From the NCBI GenBank assembly GCA_041749535.1, contig JBGTBE010000003.1, positions 62,001 to 126,000 of the forward strand: 64,000 nt of DNA, written 5' to 3'. The notes below the pieces were generated by a model. It was not told the origin of the DNA and did no database searches. It was given only the letters and a program-made list of their open reading frames with translations. Of this stretch, positions 48,827 through 56,446 are shown in pieces; the stretch's first letter is position 1, and every line of letters starts with the position of its first letter. The stretch comes from JBBQZU01 sp041749535. Lineage in GTDB: Bacteria > Bacteroidota > Bacteroidia > Flavobacteriales_D > Cryomorphaceae. The translations under genes and the position numbers were made by a program.

Positions 48827-49195
48827 ATGCTTCTCTTTATCCGCATTTTTCTGGTGCTATATGGCCTCATTGCCGCTGCCACGGGCTTTATGGGCAGCAC
48901 GGCCGCATACAATCCCGAGGCAACCGATCCCATGACCGACAACAACCACCGCTATGTGGCGGCTATTTGGATGGCCATGTCGCTGGCGTTCTTCTACACA
49001 GCCTGGAATCCTTCTGAAACGGCATTGTTTCGGTTCCTGATGGTGGCCGTTTTTATTGGTGGTGTGGTCAGAGCCGCAGCCTTGATTAATTACCCGGCAA
49101 CCCCCTTTCTCATTTTCCTGATAGCAATTGAATTGATTCCAACTGTCCTGTTGCTGTGGATGCACACCAAACTAATCGATGCCGGTTCACTTTAA
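48827..49195 (+). CDS. DUF4345 membrane protein (copy 1)
   Basis: A 122-residue protein with four membrane helices and the family features FIRIFLVLYGLIAAATGFMG, NNHRYVAAIWMAMSLAFFY and WNPSETALFRFLMVA. DUF4345 proteins are small membrane proteins of unknown function often next to SDR genes. The start at 48827 places it 2 bases after the upstream gene. A closely similar copy lies at 51110-51474 but is frameshifted. Next downstream is an SDR gene, and the DUF4345-SDR order is repeated. Confidence 0.8.
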   Translation: MLLFIRIFLVLYGLIAAATGFMGSTAAYNPEATDPMTDNNHRYVAAIWMAMSLAFFYTAWNPSETALFRFLMVAVFIGGVVRAAALINYPATPFLIFLIAIELIPTVLLLWMHTKLIDAGSL

Positions 49196-49279
49196 ATCAC
49201 ATTATTGATGATTGGTAAATAAAGCCTTGAAAGTCTTTACACATCTCCAAATCTCCTGTCTAATCAATAAAAAAGAGCA

Positions 49280-50224
49280 ATGAAGCAATGGACAGCGGTT
49301 TCCATACCGCAAGATTTAAGCAATAAAACCTATGTTATTACCGGCACGAGCTCGGGCATAGGCACGGTGCTTGCCCACGAGTTGGTTAAAAGAGGGGCAA
49401 AGGTCATTGCGGGAAACCGAAATGTGGCTAAAGCGCAAAAGGCAATGACAGCTATACGTAGCTCTACGGATGACTTGAGCCGCTTCACCATCCTGCCATT
49501 GGATATTTCTGCAATTCAGTCCGTGAGAGAATTTGCTGAAAAAATAAACAGCAACTCTCATATCACCCAAATTGATGGCTTGCTTTTGAATGCCGGAATA
49601 ATGGCCTTGCCCGAGAGAAAGGAATCGGTGGATGGTTTTGAATTGCAAATGGCGACGAATGTGCTTGGTCATCATCTACTCACATCCTTACTTATGGATA
49701 AAATAAAGCAGGCACCTTCCTCAGTCATTGTATCCACTACTTCGTCCGCAAGTACCCAAGCCAATGACAAAAATATTTGGGATGACATAAACGCCGAGAA
49801 GAAATATGATCCTTGGGAGGTGTATGGTTTATCAAAAATAGCCGCTGTTCAGTTTAGAGATGGACTCCACGCACTCCTTAAAAAAGCGAAGCTGGATGGT
49901 AAGATCAAAGTAATCTCCACACATCCGGGCTTGACGGCTACGCCCCTATTCGATGCCGGGAAAGGATTTATTTCCAACATTTTTAGGAGCGTAAAAGGCA
50001 TATTCATGATGACGCCTGCCCAAGGAGCACTGTCCAGCCTGAGAGCAGCAGTAGACGACTCCATCCCAAGCGGCAGTTTTGTTGGCCCGGGCGGGATCAC
50101 AGGATTCAGTGGCTATCCTAAAATCATCAAGGAGTACAACAGGAAATTAGCGCTTGACCCTGTATTGAGAAAAAAGATGTGGGAATACTGTGATGAGTCA
50201 ACTGGTGCAATTTGGAAAATTTAA
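49280..50224 (+). CDS. SDR-family oxidoreductase (WWOX/retinol dehydrogenase-like, copy 1)
   Basis: A short-chain dehydrogenase of 314 residues. Cofactor motif TGTSSGIG is at residues 21-28, the NAGI motif near 103, and the catalytic YGLSK (Y-x-x-x-K) near residue 182. An extended C-terminal segment is typical of the retinol dehydrogenase/WW-domain oxidoreductase-like group. Substrate is unknown; the NxxR-type sequence GNRN after the second strand suggests NADP(H) use. It follows the DUF4345 gene after 84 bases. Confidence 0.88.
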   Translation: MKQWTAVSIPQDLSNKTYVITGTSSGIGTVLAHELVKRGAKVIAGNRNVAKAQKAMTAIRSSTDDLSRFTILPLDISAIQSVREFAEKINSNSHITQIDGLLLNAGIMALPERKESVDGFELQMATNVLGHHLLTSLLMDKIKQAPSSVIVSTTSSASTQANDKNIWDDINAEKKYDPWEVYGLSKIAAVQFRDGLHALLKKAKLDGKIKVISTHPGLTATPLFDAGKGFISNIFRSVKGIFMMTPAQGALSSLRAAVDDSIPSGSFVGPGGITGFSGYPKIIKEYNRKLALDPVLRKKMWEYCDESTGAIWKI

Positions 50225-50263
50225 TATCTAAAAACTAAATACTTATAAGCAAACAACAAAATT

Positions 50264-50965
50264 ATGCTAGCAGGACACTTCGCTACCGCCCTTATTGCCC
50301 ATCAAAAAATCCCCGGGAAGGGAGCCCTGCTCTTCTTTTTGATCGCTTCGCAACTGCAAGATCTGCTTTGGTTAAGCTTCCACTATTTGGATTTGGAACC
50401 CACTGTCCCTGCAGACTTACTCAACGTAACATTGATGAATATAACCGTGGATATGGTTTATAGCCACGACCTGCTGCCCCAACTTGTATGGATGACCATT
50501 ACCTTTATTGTAGGCCGGCTATTGTTCAAGCAGAATAACATTGCCATAGCGGGTGCCCTATTGGTATTAGGTCATTACCTACTCGATCTGTTGTCAGGCT
50601 ATCCCCATCACGTGTTTGGTGGAGATACGCATGAAGTAGGCCTGGGGCTATACTACGCTAATGTGTATCTGGCCATATTTCTCGAGGCAGTTTTTATAGG
50701 CATAGCACTCGCGTATTACTTTCGGGTCGATTCCAAAAGGAACAAACCCCGTAGCCGGAAAAACAGGCTGCAAATAGCAGGGTTGTTTGTGTTCGGCATA
50801 GGCTTTCTATTGCTTATTGCCAGCATCTCTTTCCGCCAGTGGTTTAATATACCTGAGTTTGACGCTCCCTTTAACACAACCATGCTTTCGCTTGTGTTTA
50901 CCTATCTGCCTATGATAGCCTACTTATACTACTTCGTAGGTCGGGAACAAGGTGGTGTGAAATAA
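50264..50965 (+). CDS. Polytopic membrane protein with conserved His/Asp motifs
   Basis: The 233-residue protein has about six membrane helices and the pattern MLAGHFATALIA, YSHDLLPQL and LGHYLLDLLSGYPHH. Conserved His and Asp residues near the membrane recall the membrane-bound metal-dependent hydrolase family (DUF457/YdjM-like), but I cannot assign it firmly. It lies between the two DUF4345-SDR units. Confidence 0.65.
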   Translation: MLAGHFATALIAHQKIPGKGALLFFLIASQLQDLLWLSFHYLDLEPTVPADLLNVTLMNITVDMVYSHDLLPQLVWMTITFIVGRLLFKQNNIAIAGALLVLGHYLLDLLSGYPHHVFGGDTHEVGLGLYYANVYLAIFLEAVFIGIALAYYFRVDSKRNKPRSRKNRLQIAGLFVFGIGFLLLIASISFRQWFNIPEFDAPFNTTMLSLVFTYLPMIAYLYYFVGREQGGVK

Positions 50966-51109
50966 CAACAGCCATACCTTGAAATACCAGCGCTGAGACG
51001 AAATACATAAACGCGCGAATGGGTGAAATCTGAGTAATTGCGTTTTTTTTTCGTCAAAGTGCTCACACATGCTTAACCTTCTTGTCTAAGCTGATAAAGA
51101 AGGTCTGAT

Positions 51110-51474
51110 ATGCTCATTTTCATTCGTATTTTTTTGGTGCTGTATGGCCTTATTGCTGCGGCAACTGGTTTTATGGGCGTCGCGGCCAAGTACAATGCCG
51201 GTGGTGATGCCATGCAGGACAACAACCACCGCTTCGTCTCGGCCATATGGGCTTCCACCTCTCTCGCATTTTTTTACACCGCCTGGAATCCTTCGGAAAC
51301 GGCCTTGTTTCGCTTCCTGATGGTGGCCTTAATTATTGGCGGCTTGGTGCGGGCCGCCGCGCTGATCAATTATAGACCTACACCCATTCTAATTTTTGGC
51401 ATCCCATCGAATGGATCCCCACGGCAATCATGCTTTGGATGCACACCACATTGCTCAACGAAGGTGCGCTTTAA
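51110..51474 (+). pseudogene. DUF4345 membrane protein (copy 2), frameshifted
   Basis: The first 95 codons match DUF4345 copy 1 closely (FIRIFLVLYGLIAAATGFMG, WNPSETALFRFLMVAL). After PTPILIF the frame is lost; adding one base to the TTTTT run (51393-51397) restores WHPIEWIPTAIMLWMHTTLL and a stop at 51472-51474, aligned with the end of copy 1. Without this the frame runs to 51490 with an unrelated tail. Either a recent inactivation, a slippage-prone tract that can be read as six T, or a sequence error. Confidence 0.75.
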
Positions 51475-51486
51475 TATCAAAATGAA

Positions 51487-52254
51487 ATGAAAGAATCAAA
51501 ACAAAAAGTATTGATTACCGGCGGTGGATCGGGTATTGGACTCGCCATTGCGCAACAGTTTTTAAACCACGGCCACACAGTGATCATCACAGGTAGAAAT
51601 CTGTCTAAGCTCGAAAAAGTAAAAACACAATTTCCGGAGATTCACATATTCCAAAGTGATGTCACCGAAGAAGAAGATGTGGTAACGCTGGAAAAGCAGC
51701 TCTTTGATCAGTTTGGTGGCATTGACGTGCTGATAAACAATGCGGGCATTATGGTTTTGCTCGACACGGGTAACGAAGCCAATGACCTGCACAAGCAATT
51801 TGAAGAAATTGAGATCAATTTCCACGCGCCCATCCGCATGTTGCACCACTTTTTGCCTCAGCTAAAAAGGAGTACTAGCGGTACAGTCATCAACGTCTCT
51901 TCGGGTCTGGCATACGTTCCTTTCGCCCAGGCGCCGGTGTATTCTGGAACAAAAGCCGCGGTTCATTTTTGGACCCAGTCCATCAGGCCACAGCTCAATC
52001 CCCACGGCATACGGGTGGTGGAATTGCTCCCGCCCGTGGTTGATACCAAGCTCGCCAAGGATGCGGACCTGAAAGACGACAATCTCAAGCCGATGCCGCC
52101 CGATAAAATGGCCGAAATTTTCTGGAAAGGCTATATAAACGGAAAGACCGAAATAAGGCCAGGGCTCTCAAAGCAGCTAAAATTGATGAGCCGCCTGGCG
52201 CCGAAGTTTATTTTCAAGCAACTCAACAAACAACCCATCCCGCAGAAAAAATGA
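51487..52254 (+). CDS. SDR-family oxidoreductase (DltE-like, copy 2)
   Basis: A 255-residue short-chain dehydrogenase with TGGGSGIG at residues 11-18, NNAGIM near 86 and the catalytic YSGTK near residue 155. It looks like the DltE/oxidoreductase branch rather than the copy 1 branch. The start overlaps the end of the shifted DUF4345 frame. It overlaps the following gene by ATGA, so translation is coupled. Confidence 0.88.
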   Translation: MKESKQKVLITGGGSGIGLAIAQQFLNHGHTVIITGRNLSKLEKVKTQFPEIHIFQSDVTEEEDVVTLEKQLFDQFGGIDVLINNAGIMVLLDTGNEANDLHKQFEEIEINFHAPIRMLHHFLPQLKRSTSGTVINVSSGLAYVPFAQAPVYSGTKAAVHFWTQSIRPQLNPHGIRVVELLPPVVDTKLAKDADLKDDNLKPMPPDKMAEIFWKGYINGKTEIRPGLSKQLKLMSRLAPKFIFKQLNKQPIPQKK

Positions 52255-52715
52255 AAAACACACTTCCCTACCTCGCCATTATCGGCATTGGCGCCTTCGC
52301 TGGCAATATGATCAATATTGGCCTGAGCTACGGCATTCACTGGCAGTCCCTGGACCCCATGGCATTTATGGAAAGCTTCAAAGTGGATTTCCCACTTCTT
52401 CTAGGACCAACGGCCGCCACTTTGATGCCCGCGTTCCTTGCCACCCTTTGGCTTGCATTTATCAATAAGACGGATCCTGCAGGCAGGCGTTATTGGCGCT
52501 ATGCTTTTGTAGCGCTCTTGTTGGTCAATATCCAAACCGCGGCCTACCACCTTCCTGTGAATTTGAATTTTATGGATTTTGCATACACACCTGCCGAAGC
52601 TACAGTCAAACTTCAAGGCTGGATATTCTTCCACTGGGTGCGGATAGGGGTAACCATTGCCGCCGCATTGTTTGCCATAAAAGCCTTTCAAACTTCAATT
52701 AAAAACCAAATCTAA
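52251..52715 (+). CDS. DUF1772/anthrone oxygenase-like membrane protein
   Basis: The 154-residue protein has four hydrophobic segments and the YHLPVNLNFMDF motif that I associate with DUF1772, a family related to anthrone oxygenases. It starts within the stop codon of the SDR gene (ATGA) and ends 5 bases before the next gene. Actual activity is unproven for bacterial members. Confidence 0.6.
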   Translation: MKNTLPYLAIIGIGAFAGNMINIGLSYGIHWQSLDPMAFMESFKVDFPLLLGPTAATLMPAFLATLWLAFINKTDPAGRRYWRYAFVALLLVNIQTAAYHLPVNLNFMDFAYTPAEATVKLQGWIFFHWVRIGVTIAAALFAIKAFQTSIKNQI

Positions 52716-52720
52716 AAGCC

Positions 52721-53215
52721 ATGCTACTCGACAATTTTACGATTATCAACCTACAGGCCATCATTGGTTCCGTTGCGCTCATCATAGGGTTCAATTGGTG
52801 GATCAAACCCCGCATCGCCCACCTTTCCATTCACGATGCGCTGCTGCCCTTCGTCTATTTGAATGCCTTCCGCTATCTGGGATTGTCCTTTATGGCGCAG
52901 GAGCAATTTTACTCCGGCTTTCCCACAGAATTTTTAAATACCGTGGGTATTTGGGACATGGCCACCGCCATCCTTGCCATCATCGCAAGCATTGCATTAA
53001 AAAACAAATGGAGTTTGGCCGTTCCCTTGGTGTGGATATTCAACATCTTTGGGTTTGCCGATCTCATCACCGCATTTCCTCAGTTTTTTGGATTGAAACT
53101 CTACGACCAAAATCTGGGGTTCATTTGGCTCACCTTCGTGACCTACGGATTGGCAGCTTTCCTCAGCCACATTTACATTTTCATCAGGCTCATTAAAAAT
53201 TTAAGAAAAAATTAA
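52721..53215 (+). CDS. Five-TM membrane protein of unknown function
   Basis: A 164-residue protein with about five membrane helices and aromatic-rich loops (FVYLNAFRYLGLSFMA). No family is recognised with confidence. It is the last gene of the Crp-led run and is spaced 5 bases from the DUF1772-like gene. Confidence 0.65.
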   Translation: MLLDNFTIINLQAIIGSVALIIGFNWWIKPRIAHLSIHDALLPFVYLNAFRYLGLSFMAQEQFYSGFPTEFLNTVGIWDMATAILAIIASIALKNKWSLAVPLVWIFNIFGFADLITAFPQFFGLKLYDQNLGFIWLTFVTYGLAAFLSHIYIFIRLIKNLRKN

Positions 53216-53544
53216 GATGCGTAACTCCATCCATTTCAGCCTTTCCATTTTTGGTGCTTAGCCTTCCGGCAAATTTGTATTTGTGGTGAAACACCATCCC
53301 CCTGATTGATGGAGATAAACAAGTCATAGCCATTAATTTTCTCGGTTTTGGCCAGTCGAACTTCCCCGCCGATAGCAGCACCGCGGTGGAAGTTCAGTAA
53401 AAGATCCCAACGGATTTTATCGAAGCCAAAGGCCTTAAAATTGTAAAACTTTCAGTCAGCCTAGATGTAAGCAACTTCAGAATTCAATGGTCCATTATAA
53501 TGGCTCAAAGTGATAAGTCTGGCAGTTCGTGACAAGGATGAATT
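53216..53544. other. Spacer with possible hydrolase remnant
   Basis: No intact gene. In the plus direction one frame near 53300-53391 reads DGDKQVIAINFLGFGQSNFP, resembling the strand-loop before the nucleophile of alpha/beta hydrolases, then meets stops. It may be a relic but could be chance. The region leads into the regulator's promoter. Confidence 0.3.
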
Positions 53545-53600
53545 TTAAGTCAATCTTAAGATTCTCTTTGGCAGAACAAGTTTCTTAAGTCGTAGCTTTA
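53545..53600 (+). promoter_or_regulatory. TTAAG direct repeats and -7 element before the OmpR-type regulator
   Basis: TTAAG occurs at 53545-53549 and 53556-53560, an 11-bp period, within ATTTTAAG-N5-CTTAAGA; a third TTAAG is at 53585-53589. TAGCTTTA at 53593-53600 is one base off TAnnTTTG and ends 4 bases before the ATG. The same repeat occurs ahead of the efflux pump gene. Tandem 11-bp-phased sites are typical for OmpR/PhoB-type regulators, so this is likely the regulator's own box. Confidence 0.65.
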
Positions 53601-53604
53601 CATA

Positions 53605-54273
53605 ATGAGACTATTAATAGTCGAGGATGAACCGGGCATTGCTGCTTTCTTAAAGCAGGGGCTGGAAGAAGAGGCTTTCGCTGTGGATGTCGCCGATGAA
53701 GGCAAGCAAGGCTTGCAGCTCGCACTATCCGGGGAATATGATCTTTTGCTATTGGATTGGATGTTGCCCGGGCTCAGCGGAATTGAAATTTGCAGGCAGT
53801 TCAGAAAAGAATTTGCTGAAACGCCCATCATATTTTTGACGGCAAAGGATACCCTTGACGAAACGATTTTTGGGCTTCAGGCAGGGGCCAATGATTACAT
53901 CAAAAAGCCTTTTCATTTTGAAGAACTCCTGGAAAGGATCAAAGTACAACTCCGCCCTAAATCCGGCCAACATGCAGCGTTTGTTTTGGGCGATATTATC
54001 CTGAACACCGAAACCCATCAGGTGCACAAGGGGAACCAGGTGATCCACCTAACCCAAAAGGAATTTGCACTATTGGAATTTCTTATGCGCAACAAGGGAA
54101 AGGTGTGCCGAAGAACCCGCATCATTGAAAGTGTCTGGGATATTCATTTTGAGTACAATACCGGTGTGATTGATGTGTATATCAATGCGCTTCGAAAGAA
54201 ATTGAACCTTTCTGCTGATGAAAATTACATTCAAACGGTGCGCGGCGTCGGTTATATCGCCAATGAGCTATGA
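53605..54273 (+). CDS. OmpR-family response regulator (CusR/heavy-metal-type)
   Basis: A 222-residue regulator with receiver domain (phosphoacceptor Asp51 in LLLLDWMLPG, Lys in DYIKKPF) and a C-terminal winged helix (about 125-220, with VIDVYINALRKKL and IQTVRGVGYIAN). It heads a metal efflux cluster and overlaps the kinase gene by ATGA. Its likely target box (TTAAG repeats) is found before itself and before the pump, implying positive feedback. Confidence 0.92.
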   Translation: MRLLIVEDEPGIAAFLKQGLEEEAFAVDVADEGKQGLQLALSGEYDLLLLDWMLPGLSGIEICRQFRKEFAETPIIFLTAKDTLDETIFGLQAGANDYIKKPFHFEELLERIKVQLRPKSGQHAAFVLGDIILNTETHQVHKGNQVIHLTQKEFALLEFLMRNKGKVCRRTRIIESVWDIHFEYNTGVIDVYINALRKKLNLSADENYIQTVRGVGYIANEL

Positions 54274-55643
54274 ACCTAAATTTTAAAAACAGAATCGCTT
54301 TTTACTTTATGCTTGCAGCGGCTTTTGCGATGGCCATAGCCTTTACTGTTATTTACTTTGCCGTATCTCAAACGGTGTTTATAAACCTGGACAATGACCT
54401 GACCACCGAAGCACACAAGCATAAGGCCGAAATAAGGATCGATGGAAACCTCATCAGTTTTACTTCCAAGGAGGAGTGGGAAGAAAGAGAACACAAGGAA
54501 ATACAGGTCAATCCGGTTTTTATCCAGTTGCTTGATAAGCAGGGACGCATAATGGATAAGTCGCCCAATTTGAAAGGCTACGATTTGGTATTCAAAGCAT
54601 CCGAATTTGGCGGGCACTTTGATTCCGAATTAGGAGAGCGGGCCATCAGGCAAGTGCAGGTTCCGCTGGAAGAAGATGGAAAAATAGTAGGCTATATTTT
54701 GGCAGCAATGTCATCTGAGTCAGCCAAGTCGACCCTTCTCAAACTTAGGGATGTATTGTTCATCTCGTATTTCGCCGTCTTATTTGGCCTTTATTTCATT
54801 TCAAGATTTCTCGCTTCCAGAAGCATAAAACCCGTGCAGCTAGTTACCAGTACGATCGCACACATTACCCACAACAACCTAAAAGAAAGGGTAGTGCTCC
54901 CACCCAATAAGGATGAAATTTATGACCTGTCGGCAAATTTCAATGCCTTACTCGAAAGAATCGAAAACACCTTGGAAAGGGAGCGGCAATTTACATCAGA
55001 TGCATCGCACGAACTGCGCACGCCGCTTACGAGTTTGCGTGGTACGCTGGAAGTGCTCATCAGGAAGCCACGAGAGCAATGGGAGTACGAAGAGAAAATA
55101 CGATTTAGCCTTTCGGAAATAGAAAAGATGGTAGCCATTTTGGAGCAGTTGCTCCTGCTCGCGCGTGTAGATTCGGATGCCGTCCATGAAGTTGAACACA
55201 ACACCGTTTTGTTACCCAACGTTGTGCAGGATGTACTTGCGCATTTACATCACTCCATCAATGAAAAGCAAGTGCACGTGACACTCAATTTCAACGATAC
55301 AAAACGACTGTTGGTACCTGCCTACTGCACCAATCTGATCATTGAGAACGTAGTTGGCAATGCAATCAAGTATTCTGCTCAGGATGGCATCATCGAAATT
55401 ACAATAGATGAGATCGATGATCGTGTGTTATGCACAGTGCGCGACTATGGTATTGGCATTAAAGAAGAGGATTTGAAACACATCTACAATGCCTTCTATA
55501 GATCTGAAGCACTCGGCCATAAGCATATTACCGGCAATGGCCTTGGCCTTTCGATTGTGAAAAAGTGTGCTGAAGCCATCAAAGCCGAGTTAAAAGTGGA
55601 AAGTATACAAGGAGTTGGGACAACAGTGACAATAAAATTTTAA
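54270..55643 (+). CDS. Heavy-metal-type sensor histidine kinase
   Basis: A 457-residue kinase: N-terminal membrane helix (about 10-33), periplasmic sensor region (about 35-160), second membrane helix (about 162-180), HAMP linker, HisKA with phosphoacceptor His247 in SDASHELRTPL, and HATPase with NVVGNAIKYS (N box) and GNGLGLSIVKKCAEA (G box). It is the partner of the OmpR-type regulator. The periplasmic region probably senses metal ions such as copper, zinc or silver, but no ligand motif is decisive. Confidence 0.92.
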   Translation: MNLNFKNRIAFYFMLAAAFAMAIAFTVIYFAVSQTVFINLDNDLTTEAHKHKAEIRIDGNLISFTSKEEWEEREHKEIQVNPVFIQLLDKQGRIMDKSPNLKGYDLVFKASEFGGHFDSELGERAIRQVQVPLEEDGKIVGYILAAMSSESAKSTLLKLRDVLFISYFAVLFGLYFISRFLASRSIKPVQLVTSTIAHITHNNLKERVVLPPNKDEIYDLSANFNALLERIENTLERERQFTSDASHELRTPLTSLRGTLEVLIRKPREQWEYEEKIRFSLSEIEKMVAILEQLLLLARVDSDAVHEVEHNTVLLPNVVQDVLAHLHHSINEKQVHVTLNFNDTKRLLVPAYCTNLIIENVVGNAIKYSAQDGIIEITIDEIDDRVLCTVRDYGIGIKEEDLKHIYNAFYRSEALGHKHITGNGLGLSIVKKCAEAIKAELKVESIQGVGTTVTIKF

Positions 55644-55645
55644 TC

Positions 55646-56353
55646 ATGAACAAAGGGCAGGACAGTTATTTGGCCAAGCATTATATCCACCGCAGCAATT
55701 GGCTGAGAGCTGCCGTATTGGGTGCCAATGATGGTATACTTTCTACAGCCAGTCTGGCAATGGGGGTTGCTGCCGCAAGCACGACTGCCGAGCCGGTTAT
55801 TTTGGCCACCATGGCCGGGGTAGTTGCCGGTGCGCTTTCCATGGCAGCCGGCGAGTATGTGTCGGTGAGCTCCCAAACCGATGTGGAAAATGCAGATATT
55901 GAAAGAGAAAAAATTGAACTTGCCGAAACGCCCGAGGTAGAACTTGAGATGCTCACAAAAATTTACTTACACAGGGGCCTTAGTGAACAAACGGCTGCGC
56001 TGGTGGCCAAAGAGCTTACAGCGCATGATGCGCTGGGTGCACATATACGCGATGAGTTAGGCATTAATGATATAAGCCAGGCCAAACCACTTCAGGCAGC
56101 CTGGGCATCAGGAGCTGCATTCAGTGCGGGGGGTATTCTTCCTTTGCTGGTCGTGGTTGTTATGCCCATTGAGCATATGCAATATTACTTGTATGGGTTT
56201 GCCATTTTCTTTCTGATCATTTTGGGCGTTTTGGCAGCAAAAACCGGTGGCTCGAGCATTCCAAAAGCCATTCTGCGCATTTCTTTTTGGGGCACCGTAG
56301 CCATGGGATTGACTGCATTGGTGGGCCACTTTTTTGGCGTAAGCATGGCGTAA
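55646..56353 (+). CDS. VIT family (CCC1-type) metal transporter
   Basis: A 235-residue integral membrane protein of the VIT/CCC1 family, which exports Fe(II) or Mn(II) from the cytoplasm. It has five membrane helices and the typical NWLRAAVLGANDGILSTASL motif in TM1 and the EYVSVSSQTD stretch with metal-binding acidic residues after TM2. It begins 2 bases after the kinase gene and so is transcribed with the two-component system, linking metal sensing with efflux. Confidence 0.9.
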   Translation: MNKGQDSYLAKHYIHRSNWLRAAVLGANDGILSTASLAMGVAAASTTAEPVILATMAGVVAGALSMAAGEYVSVSSQTDVENADIEREKIELAETPEVELEMLTKIYLHRGLSEQTAALVAKELTAHDALGAHIRDELGINDISQAKPLQAAWASGAAFSAGGILPLLVVVVMPIEHMQYYLYGFAIFFLIILGVLAAKTGGSSIPKAILRISFWGTVAMGLTALVGHFFGVSMA

Positions 56354-56362
56354 TTTCTGATT

Positions 56363-56419
56363 TTAAGCAAAACTTAAGAATGGCTTGAGAAAAGCCTTAG
56401 GTTGCCCCCGGTAGTTTTG
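56363..56419 (+). promoter_or_regulatory. TTAAG repeats and -7 element of the efflux pump promoter
   Basis: TTAAG at 56363-56367 and 56374-56378, then TTGAG at 56385-56389, all with an 11-bp period and in the same context as before the regulator gene (ATTTTAAG-N5-CTTAAGA). TAGTTTTG at 56412-56419 fits TAnnTTTG, 27 bases before the ATG. Confidence 0.65.
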
Positions 56420-56446
56420 TAGTGCACATAAAAAGTTTGCACTCCC

